Shown one piece after another: positions 1 through 6,696 of a DNA stretch of 7,447 nucleotides. How positions within the stretch are numbered: position 1 is the first letter of the stretch; each line of letters opens with the position of its first letter. The position numbers and the translations under genes are program-made. The notes below the pieces were generated by a model, which was given only the letters and a program-made list of their open reading frames with translations, made no database searches and was not told the origin of the DNA. The stretch comes from Actinomycetota bacterium. GTDB taxonomy: Bacteria; Actinomycetota; Humimicrobiia; Humimicrobiales; Humimicrobiaceae. The stretch spans positions 1-7,447 of the forward strand of contig JAHILC010000279.1 of the NCBI GenBank assembly GCA_018897225.1. The letters are read 5' to 3'.

Positions 1-2393
1 AAACTAATAAAGCTCAGCTTGAAATTGTTAGAAACCTGTCTGACAGGAATTGCATTTTCTTTGGAAATGATGATGAAGCAATATATTCTTTTAGAGGTTC
101 TACTATTAATAATTTCAACAGAATTTATGATGTAATTTCAAAAAATGATAAAAAATCTGCCAATATCTTGATGTTAAAAACAAACTACAGAAGCAGCAGT
201 GTCATAAATAATGCCTGCAATAAATTTATCAGCGCCAACAAAAAAAGAATAGAAAAAAAGTGTAAAACCTTAAAAAATGCAGCTGATAAATCTGAAGGAG
301 ATTTAATTGCCAGGCAATTAAAAACAACACTTGATGAAGTTAATTTTATATGTGAAAAAATCAAGTACCTGCGAGTATATAAAAAAATTAAACTTGAAGA
401 GATTTGTATAGTTGTCAAGGGAGCAGGTTATAAAACAAAATTGCTTGAAAATATCTTGACCCAGAACAAAATCAGTTTCATAAGAAGAAATTCAAGAGCT
501 TTGCTTGATAATATTTATGTTCAATATGTAATAAACTTTTTAAAACTCATCAATACATTGAAGGGTTTTAGCAACTATTTGGATGAAGATAAATCAATTT
601 TAAATAAATTACTAAAAAATTTCCTGATATCTGATTTTGCAGCGCTAAATCCTATTTTTGTTAAAAAACTAATTCAGGATTCTGGCAATATTTGGGATTT
701 TATGGCAGCTATATCTAAATATAAAAAAGATAAAAAAAGAGCTGATAAAAATTTAAATATAGAAAAGCTTATAGATATTTTCAAATTTATAACTGAGTTT
801 TTACAACTGCCTGATCTTAATTGTTATGATTTCGTAATGAAGTTTATAACTGATAAAAGAACAGGGCTAATGAAATTGATACTCGGGAGCAGTAAAAATA
901 AAGCTGCAATGGGAAAAGAAGGTTCAATAAGTGTTTTGGGAGACTATCTTGAAAGTATAAAAGAATTTACAGGAGAAAATACCGGGAAAAACAGCATAAA
1001 AGATTATTTAATATTTCTTGAAGGAATAATGGAAAATAATTTTTTAGAGGAGATAGAAGAAAGTACCAAAGAATTTATGCTTGAAGGCTCTGTAAATATT
1101 TTAAGCTTTCACCAGGTGAAAGGATTGGAATTTGAAGCAGTATTTTTGCCCTTTCTGAACAAAAACTATTTACCTTCAGTTTTTGGAAGCAACCAGCTTT
1201 ACGACATGCAGATTTTTAACTACATGTCAGGAGAGACTGCGCTTTCGGCCAAAGAGCTTAAGGGTACCCACATGCAGGAGGAAAGAAAACTTTTTTATAC
1301 CGGGATGACAAGAGCAAAAAAATATTTATTTGTTACAGCAAACAAGCTCGAAGGGCAATCTATATTTTATGAAGAAATAAGCGAATCTTTACCGGTTTTA
1401 AAAAAAATAAGTAAATTAAAAAAGAAGGTCGCTTATAAAAAACTTATACTTAAATCAGAACTTAAGAAAAACTGGCTTGAGAGAAAAAGAGCAACAGCTT
1501 CAACTTACAGGCTTTTAAAAGGTTCAAAAGTGAATTTTATAGATTATTTAAAAGAGCTTTATTATCTTAAATATTTTTATCCCCATGAAAGTTGGTGGAG
1601 CTTAAGGCAGGAGACTGAAAATACCAATAAACCTTTTCTCATTTTCCCTCCTGTTTATTCTTACAGTTCCCTGAATTCATTTGTGCAATGTCCTTTCAAA
1701 TATAAAATCAGGTATTTTATCAGGATGGCTGAAAAAGAAAATCCCAATATTATAGTAGGGAGTGTTTATCACAGGATTCTTAAACTTTTTTTTAACGATA
1801 AGAGTGCAAAATTATCGTGGGAGAGACTGGAAAGTATAATTTCAAATGTTTTTGAGGAAAATGTCTTTGAGTTAGCGCACATAAAAAATGAGCTGGAAAG
1901 CAAAGCAAGGGAAGAATTTAAAGCATACTTTGATAATTATTTGCCTGCATTTCCTGACAGGTCGATTATGGAAAAAGAATTTGCTTTTAAAGTTGGGGAT
2001 GACACTATAAAAGGCAGAATAGATCAGATTAATTTTATTGACGACGAGACCACAGAGCTTATTGATTTTAAATCTGGTTCAAAAAGAGCGGCAGTAAAGG
2101 ATTTTGAAAAAGAAATTCAGCTTAAGCTTTATAATCTTGCCCAAGAGTTAAGCGATGATTTAATGTTTTTAAAAGATAAGAAAAGTATATTAAAATATAT
2201 TTTTCTTGGTGATGATAAGGATCCTGTCGTAACTATACCTGAAAGTTATTGCCTGACGGGTGATTTCAAAGAATTTGTTAAAAGCTTGATAACTAATATA
2301 AAAAGCGAGCAATTTGAAGCTGAACCAGAAAGCAGCTTTCTTTGCTCAGAGTGTGATTATAAGGTAATATGCCCAAGATATAATGCAAGATAA
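1..2393 (+). CDS. UvrD-type helicase with C-terminal PD-(D/E)XK nuclease, AdnA-like subunit (5' partial)
   Basis: The frame is open from position 3 with no start, so the gene begins upstream; 796 codons are visible. By comparison with the next gene about 250 residues are missing, including Walker A and motif II. SF1A helicase motifs follow in order: motif III (63-98, GNDDEAIYSFRG), motif IV (NYRSS, Arg at 189-191), motif V (SFHQVKGLEFEAVFLP, from 1104) and motif VI (EERKLFYTGMTRAKK, Arg at 1311-1313). The C-terminal RecB/AddB-type nuclease has QCPFKY (Cys at 1689), GSVYH (His at 1770), GRID (Asp at 2022), IDFK (Asp at 2064, Lys at 2070) and QLKLY (2118-2132). Cys at 2343, 2352 and 2370 (C-x2-C-x5-C) complete an iron-sulfur staple with Cys 1689. 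All nuclease residues are present, so strand cutting is likely. Motif III is degenerate (canonical GDxxQ reads GNDDE). The gene overlaps the next one by 11 bp, so they are surely one operon. Probable role: end resection in recombinational repair, as the non-driving subunit of an AdnAB-like dimer. An AddB identity is unlikely because motor motifs IV-VI are intact. Confidence 0.88.
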   Translation, partial: TNKAQLEIVRNLSDRNCIFFGNDDEAIYSFRGSTINNFNRIYDVISKNDKKSANILMLKTNYRSSSVINNACNKFISANKKRIEKKCKTLKNAADKSEGDLIARQLKTTLDEVNFICEKIKYLRVYKKIKLEEICIVVKGAGYKTKLLENILTQNKISFIRRNSRALLDNIYVQYVINFLKLINTLKGFSNYLDEDKSILNKLLKNFLISDFAALNPIFVKKLIQDSGNIWDFMAAISKYKKDKKRADKNLNIEKLIDIFKFITEFLQLPDLNCYDFVMKFITDKRTGLMKLILGSSKNKAAMGKEGSISVLGDYLESIKEFTGENTGKNSIKDYLIFLEGIMENNFLEEIEESTKEFMLEGSVNILSFHQVKGLEFEAVFLPFLNKNYLPSVFGSNQLYDMQIFNYMSGETALSAKELKGTHMQEERKLFYTGMTRAKKYLFVTANKLEGQSIFYEEISESLPVLKKISKLKKKVAYKKLILKSELKKNWLERKRATASTYRLLKGSKVNFIDYLKELYYLKYFYPHESWWSLRQETENTNKPFLIFPPVYSYSSLNSFVQCPFKYKIRYFIRMAEKENPNIIVGSVYHRILKLFFNDKSAKLSWERLESIISNVFEENVFELAHIKNELESKAREEFKAYFDNYLPAFPDRSIMEKEFAFKVGDDTIKGRIDQINFIDDETTELIDFKSGSKRAAVKDFEKEIQLKLYNLAQELSDDLMFLKDKKSILKYIFLGDDKDPVVTIPESYCLTGDFKEFVKSLITNIKSEQFEAEPESSFLCSECDYKVICPRYNAR

Positions 2394-5300
2394 GATAAAA
2401 ATAACAGAGCAGCAGCTGGATATATTAAATAGCAAATCAGGCATCAAACGAGTTATAGCCTGTGCCGGCTCTGGCAAGACTTTTGTTTTGACAAAAAGCA
2501 TAATTGAAACATTGCGAGAAGGCCTCTGCAGTCCAGATGAGGTACTGGCGATTACTTTTACAAGAAATACCGCAGAAAATATGAGGCAGCGCATAAAAGA
2601 TAATCTAAAAGAAAATATAGATTTTGAAAATATTGATATCTTTACTTTTAACTCCTTTGGCAACAGCATCATAAGCGAAAATAGCCTAAAGCTGTCTCTG
2701 GGGAAAAATTATAAGCTTATTAACATTTCCAAGTCATGGCAGCTTATTTTTAATGTCATAGGTTCATTCAAGTTCGAAAAAATCAAGATCGGCAAAAACC
2801 TGGGCAAATTTTTAGATGACGTGCTTAAATTTGTCTGGGATCTTAAAAGCAATCTTGTTACTGTTGAAAAATTCGAAAATTATTTAGAAGTTTGTGGCAA
2901 GGTTTTATCCAATTATAAGAGTACTGCATTAAGAAGAGATGAAAAGGAAATTGGGCAGTACCAGCAGGAATTATTTGATATTTATTCAAAATACGAAGAG
3001 CTAAAGATGGCCAATAATTATGTCGATTATCACGATCATATATTTCTGCCTTATCAGCTGCTGCTAAAAGATGAAGATCTTTGCCAAAAATACAGAAACA
3101 GGTACAAATATATATTTATTGATGAATTTCAGGATACTGATTTTGCTCAGGGCTATCTTATATCCATGCTTTATAATCCAGGCGCCAACAGTATCATGAT
3201 TGTTGGTGATGATGATCAGGGTATTTATTCTTTCCGTGGAGCATGCGTTGAAAACATACTCAATTTTCATAACTGGGATGTTTTCAGAAGCTGCCAAATC
3301 AAGGATTATTATCTCACGACTAACTTTAGATCAGGGGCTAACATAATTAATGCTGTCAGCAGTGTTATTGGTGAAAATAAAGACAGGTTTACTAAAAATT
3401 TAATGCCTGAATATGATGGAAAATATTCGGAAGTATTATTCTTTGCTAAAAATACACTCAGAGAAGAAGCTGCTGAAATAGCAAAAAACATAAAATGCCT
3501 GATAAATTCAGGCATGAAATTAAAAGATATTGCGATACTGGCAAGAAGAAAAAGATTTAAAGAAATAACTTATGAGCTCCAAAAGAACAATTTAAGATAT
3601 GAAGTGGTCGGAAGCAAAGGATTTTTTTATGAACCGGAAATCCTCTTTATTATTTCCTGGCTTATGGCAGTACAGGACATAAATGATGAAATTTATATCT
3701 TATACCTGCTTCAGTCGCAAAAGTATAAAATTTCTGACAGGGATATTTTTTTCCTGAAACAGGCTAAAAACATCAAAAGTAATTTCAGCGCCAGCAGCAT
3801 AATGGATTATGTTTTGAACTGGCCGCAAAATCCTTACCTGAGTGAACTTTCTTGCCAAAGATTGAAAGAATTTACAGAAGAATTCAGTTTTTACTTAAAC
3901 CAATCACAATTTTTAAAATTGGGAGAGCTTGTTAATTTAATTTTCCAGCACTCCGGACTTGCAAACGAGTTAAAATCATGTTTTGACAGGACTGCGAAAG
4001 TCCAGATAAAAAATGTAGAAATTCTAATAAAAATAGCGGCAGATTTTGAAGAAAACCAGATTGGCAATAATCTGGACAGTTTTATCATTTATCTTAAGGA
4101 TGTAGCTAAAACTGATGATGAAGATCCGGAAAGTTTTGAGTTTACGAATTCAAATTCCATAAAGATCATGAGCATTCATGCTGCCAAGGGTCTTGAATTC
4201 GAAGCTGTTTTTTTACCTATGCTTTGGAAAAATGATTATTTTGTTAAGGGTTCATCAGGGAGCAAGTTTAAAATACCTGCTTACTTAAGAATGGACAGGG
4301 CAATTTACAGGCAAAAAGAAAATTATACGAATAAAACTTTATTTCAAGAAGAAATTAAAGGGGCCAAAATTGAAGAGGAAAGAAGGATATTTTATGTTGC
4401 CTGCAGCAGGGCAAAGAAGTTCCTATTCCTGTCATATAGCAATTTTGAGGAAAAAGAGATTCTTCCATTTTTAAAAGATATCCTGAAATTAGAAAGTGGT
4501 TATAAGATTATTAATAAAGAAGCAGCAGAATTAATTAAAACCAAAATAAATGACAGATATGAGTCTGGTAGTATAGACATTCAAAACCTTATTAAAGCCA
4601 AAAATCATCCCAAAAAGAGAGTAAATAATTTTCTTGATATTGATGCTTTAAATTCTGCAGAGAATTTGCTAGCCGCCAATGCCGATAACCAGACCTGGCT
4701 TAATGATAAACTAACAGATTTGACAGATTTGGATAAAAAGGAATTAAAGAAATATATTAAAAATATAATGTTGTTAGAAAAATTCCCGGCAGGAATTTAC
4801 AAAGGCGAAAAGATTACCGGCAAAAATTCTTTTTCTCTTACAGAACTGCTGACATACGTTAAATGCCCGAAATTATATGCATTGCGATATATTCATAATT
4901 TACCCGAAGCTTTTTCAGAAAGAATACAGCTTGGAGAAAAGGTCCATAAATATATTGAACATATTTCCACAATAATGCTTCAGGGAAGTAATAAGATTCT
5001 TGCTTGCATGCTTTCAAATATCGAAGAAGAACAGGCAAGATATTACCTTGATGTTTTTTTAAAAAGCAGCTTTTTTATGCCTGAAGATATAAACTCCGTC
5101 ATTTTGGAGCAACTATTTTACTGGAGACTGGATAGTAATTATATAACCTGCAAGGTCGACAGGATGGATATAAAGAAAGATGGTAAATTCAGGATAATTG
5201 ATTACAAATTATCAAAGTTTTATCCCGGTAACGAAAATTCTGGATATATAAATCAATTAAAAGCCTATGTACTTGGTATTTCAGGTATCTTTTCAATACT

Positions 5301-5511
5301 GCCCAGCAGCATTTCAAGCTATATTCTTTATTTGGAAAATGGAAAAGAAACAGAGCATAATTTTACTGAAGCTGAGCTCAAAAAATTCGAAGATACTATT
5401 ATAAGTGCTGTAAATGGGATCAAAAAGCGCCAGTTTAACAAAAGCATCATTTCAAACTGCAGGCAAAAATGCTCATATTATAAAATATGCGCATTAAATC
5501 TTAAATTCTAG
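2383..5511 (+). CDS. UvrD-type helicase with C-terminal PD-(D/E)XK nuclease, AdnB-like subunit
   Basis: Complete 1042-aa ATP-dependent helicase-nuclease. The start is forced: an in-frame stop lies at 2365-2367 and this is the only ATG/GTG/TTG before the Q motif (Gln11). No Shine-Dalgarno is visible, so translation is probably coupled to the preceding gene through the 11-bp overlap. The motor is intact: Walker A AGSGKT (Lys32), motif Ia ITFTRNTA (about 57-64), motif II DEFQD (247-251), motif III GDDDQGIYSFRG (275-286, Gln279), motif IV NFRS (Arg316), motif V SIHAAKGLEFE (597-607) and motif VI VACSRAKK (Arg676). The nuclease has CPKLY (Cys828), GEKVH (His855), VDR (Asp926), IDYK (Asp940, Lys942) and QLKAY (Gln958, Tyr962). 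Cys1026, 1030 and 1036 close an iron-sulfur staple with Cys828, spaced C-x3-C-x5-C rather than the usual C-x2-C-x5-C. Length and layout match AdnB-type proteins (about 1.05-1.1 kDa x 100). It probably drives unwinding in double-strand-break resection. AddA or a stand-alone UvrD/RecB fusion is the alternative. Confidence 0.9.
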   Translation: MQDKIKITEQQLDILNSKSGIKRVIACAGSGKTFVLTKSIIETLREGLCSPDEVLAITFTRNTAENMRQRIKDNLKENIDFENIDIFTFNSFGNSIISENSLKLSLGKNYKLINISKSWQLIFNVIGSFKFEKIKIGKNLGKFLDDVLKFVWDLKSNLVTVEKFENYLEVCGKVLSNYKSTALRRDEKEIGQYQQELFDIYSKYEELKMANNYVDYHDHIFLPYQLLLKDEDLCQKYRNRYKYIFIDEFQDTDFAQGYLISMLYNPGANSIMIVGDDDQGIYSFRGACVENILNFHNWDVFRSCQIKDYYLTTNFRSGANIINAVSSVIGENKDRFTKNLMPEYDGKYSEVLFFAKNTLREEAAEIAKNIKCLINSGMKLKDIAILARRKRFKEITYELQKNNLRYEVVGSKGFFYEPEILFIISWLMAVQDINDEIYILYLLQSQKYKISDRDIFFLKQAKNIKSNFSASSIMDYVLNWPQNPYLSELSCQRLKEFTEEFSFYLNQSQFLKLGELVNLIFQHSGLANELKSCFDRTAKVQIKNVEILIKIAADFEENQIGNNLDSFIIYLKDVAKTDDEDPESFEFTNSNSIKIMSIHAAKGLEFEAVFLPMLWKNDYFVKGSSGSKFKIPAYLRMDRAIYRQKENYTNKTLFQEEIKGAKIEEERRIFYVACSRAKKFLFLSYSNFEEKEILPFLKDILKLESGYKIINKEAAELIKTKINDRYESGSIDIQNLIKAKNHPKKRVNNFLDIDALNSAENLLAANADNQTWLNDKLTDLTDLDKKELKKYIKNIMLLEKFPAGIYKGEKITGKNSFSLTELLTYVKCPKLYALRYIHNLPEAFSERIQLGEKVHKYIEHISTIMLQGSNKILACMLSNIEEEQARYYLDVFLKSSFFMPEDINSVILEQLFYWRLDSNYITCKVDRMDIKKDGKFRIIDYKLSKFYPGNENSGYINQLKAYVLGISGIFSILPSSISSYILYLENGKETEHNFTEAELKKFEDTIISAVNGIKKRQFNKSIISNCRQKCSYYKICALNLKF
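5465..5492 (-). terminator. Possible intrinsic terminator of ilvE inside the convergent helicase gene
   Basis: Read on the minus strand, nine bases after the ilvE stop codon, there is a hairpin with arms CATATT and AATATG around a TTAT loop. Two further G-C pairs extend the stem beyond one G/A mismatch. A short ATTTTT run follows at once. The stem is AT-rich and the T run is only five long, so termination would be weak. The site lies within the codons of the last iron-sulfur cysteines of the upstream-facing helicase gene, so any selection on the hairpin and on the protein overlap. Confidence 0.35.
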
Positions 5512-6421
5512 TGCACCAGGATTCGTACTGGCTGATTTCATTCTTTACAACCTTGAAGTAAAGATCTTGTATCTTTTTAGTTAATGCACCCATCTGGCCG
5601 TTACCAATGCTTCTTTTATCTACCGAACCGATAGGGGATATTTGCGCACCGGTACCACAGAAGAATAGCTCTTCAGCAATATATAGTTCTGTCCTGTCTA
5701 TAGATCTTTGGGTTGTCTCAATTCCCAATTTTTCTTTTGCGATCTTTAATATTGTATCCCTGGTAACACCTTCGAGGATATCATCAAATACAGGCGGGGT
5801 AATAAGTGCACCGTTTCTTACCATAAATATATTCATGGCGCTGCCTTCGCTTACATGTTGTCCGTTGGAAGTCAATACTATAGCTTCGTCATAACCGTTA
5901 AGCAAAGCTTCTGTTTTTTGCAGCGCTGAGTTTATATATGAACCTGATATTTTTGCTCTTGGAGGTATGCAATTATCAGGTATTCTTGCCCAGCTAGATA
6001 TGCAAACATTAATAGCTTTGCTGGTTTCTAAATATTCACCGAGAGGGATACTGTAAATAAATAAGTCCTGTTCGTTATCAATTAGTTTGGGGCCAATTTT
6101 CAACCCACTGTTATATGCAAATGGCCTGATATATGCATCTTCCCTGTAATCTTCTTTTCTCATGAGTTCAAGAGTTATATCGCAAAGCTCTTCAAGGGTA
6201 TATTTTATTTTTATCATTAGTATGTTCGCATTACTAAAAAGTCTCCTGTAATGGTCTTGCATTCTAAAGACGTAATTGCACTTCTCTTTATCGTTCCAGT
6301 AGTTTCTTATTCCTTCAAAAATTGCGGTACCATATTGGAGGGCATTTGTTCTCACATCAACTTTAGCCTCGCTTATTGGTACAATTTTACCCTGGAAAAA
6401 CGCATACATAGGATGTTCCAT
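5501..6421 (-). CDS. ilvE: Branched-chain amino acid aminotransferase (PLP fold type IV)
   Basis: A 306-aa cytoplasmic enzyme, the normal length for the IlvE family. It exchanges the amino group between leucine, isoleucine or valine and 2-oxoglutarate, the last step of their synthesis and first of their breakdown. The N-terminus has the family pattern FFQGKIVP, then ALQYGTAIFEGIR (27-39). Arg60 in HYRRLF fits the PLP-phosphate contact. Lys157 in RAKISGSY is the Schiff-base lysine. Glu192 in SEGSAMNIF matches the residue that holds the pyridine nitrogen. GVTRDTIL (about 217-224) and GTGAQISPI (about 255-263) match the rest of the cofactor site. The start is supported by AGAAGGGG five bases upstream. 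No other amino-acid gene is visible, so it seems a single-gene unit, converging on the helicase operon with an 11-bp overlap. Class IV relatives such as D-amino acid transaminase and ADC lyase are less likely given length and the FEGIR and RAKxSG motifs. Exact substrate preference cannot be read from sequence. Confidence 0.9.
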   Translation of the reverse strand: MEHPMYAFFQGKIVPISEAKVDVRTNALQYGTAIFEGIRNYWNDKEKCNYVFRMQDHYRRLFSNANILMIKIKYTLEELCDITLELMRKEDYREDAYIRPFAYNSGLKIGPKLIDNEQDLFIYSIPLGEYLETSKAINVCISSWARIPDNCIPPRAKISGSYINSALQKTEALLNGYDEAIVLTSNGQHVSEGSAMNIFMVRNGALITPPVFDDILEGVTRDTILKIAKEKLGIETTQRSIDRTELYIAEELFFCGTGAQISPIGSVDKRSIGNGQMGALTKKIQDLYFKVVKNEISQYESWCTRI

Positions 6422-6426
6422 TTCTG

Positions 6427-6434
6427 CCCCTTCT
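6427..6434 (-). promoter_or_regulatory. Shine-Dalgarno site of ilvE
   Basis: On the minus strand AGAAGGGG lies five bases before the ATG at 6421-6419. It is purine-rich and well spaced, and it fixes the start at this ATG rather than the second Met codon four codons later. Confidence 0.65.
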
Positions 6435-6517
6435 TAAGTTTAAATTTACTCTATTTTACTTTTTTTACTTTTTTTTGCAAGTAATCGAATAAAGGATTAT
6501 TGCCATTTCTTCATCAC

Positions 6518-6533
6518 TGACATACTGTTGTCA
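6518..6533. promoter_or_regulatory. Possible operator: TGACA-N6-TGTCA palindrome upstream of ilvE
   Basis: A perfect 5-bp inverted repeat with a 6-bp centre, about 100 bp before the ilvE start. Its ilvE-proximal reading overlaps a TTGACA hexamer (6534-6529 on the minus strand), the kind of position at which a dimeric repressor could act. No matching -10 box is found at 16-18 bases, and a 5+5 match can arise by chance, so this is only a candidate. Confidence 0.2.
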
Positions 6534-6631
6534 AAGTAATATGTTATATTAAAAATCATATGAATTATAATTTTAAATTAAATAGAGTAATATTTTTTAA
6601 GAAATTGAAACCCGAAAAGGATCTGGACAAG

Positions 6632-6667
6632 TTAAGATATCTACTGGGTCCACCCAGTAATTCTTAA
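6632..6667. repeat. 36-bp imperfect palindrome (hairpin)
   Basis: The core TACTGGGT (6642-6649) pairs with ACCCAGTA (6652-6659) around a two-base centre. Outer arms TTAAGA (6632-6637) and TCTTAA (6662-6667) also pair, separated from the core by an uneven internal loop (four bases on the left, two on the right). No T run follows on the plus strand, so it is not a standard terminator in that direction. It sits 30 bp before the transposase remnant, and may be part of the decayed element, an end structure, or a separate small palindromic repeat. Confidence 0.6.
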
Positions 6668-6696
6668 AGTTCATTTCCTGGTGAATCTGTCTGCCT

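Larger units (their letters stand above)
6422..6696. other. AT-rich intergenic region upstream of ilvE
   Basis: No convincing gene lies here. On the minus strand, leading into ilvE, there is an A-rich leader with three AGTAAA-type units (about 6443-6473), a 13-codon reading frame (6506-6465), and a TTGACA hexamer (6534-6529) that lacks a good -10 box at normal spacing. A TATAAT occurs on the minus strand at 6569-6564, but only TATTAC precedes it at 17 bases. The promoter is therefore not identified. An 11-bp inverted pair, TTACTCTATTT at 6446-6456 and its complement at 6580-6590, brackets the region. The end nearest the transposase remnant holds a 36-bp imperfect palindrome, listed separately. 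Confidence 0.6.

Noticed and set aside
168..2393. The TTG at 168 as the start of the first helicase gene
   Set aside because: The same frame is open to the window edge and encodes helicase motif III upstream, so the gene starts outside the window.
5513..5538. Hairpin CCAG/CTGG after the helicase stop as its terminator
   Set aside because: The stem has only four pairs and no T run follows directly.
5607..5894. 95-codon plus-strand frame inside ilvE
   Set aside because: It is the antisense of well-conserved aminotransferase codons, with no Shine-Dalgarno or family resemblance.
6465..6506. 13-codon minus-strand frame before ilvE (MAIILYSITCKKK) as a branched-chain attenuator leader peptide
   Set aside because: It has three Ile and one Leu codons, but no clear Shine-Dalgarno and no terminator/antiterminator hairpins in the 43 bases before ilvE. 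Such codons are common in AT-rich DNA.
6528..6571. Plus-strand promoter (TTGTCA with TATATT or TATAAT) facing the transposase remnant
   Set aside because: Spacings are about 11 and 32 bases, neither compatible with a sigma-70-type promoter.
6601..6611. GAAATTGAAAC as a CRISPR repeat end
   Set aside because: Many CRISPR repeats end in ATTGAAAC, but there is a single copy and no repeat-spacer pattern.
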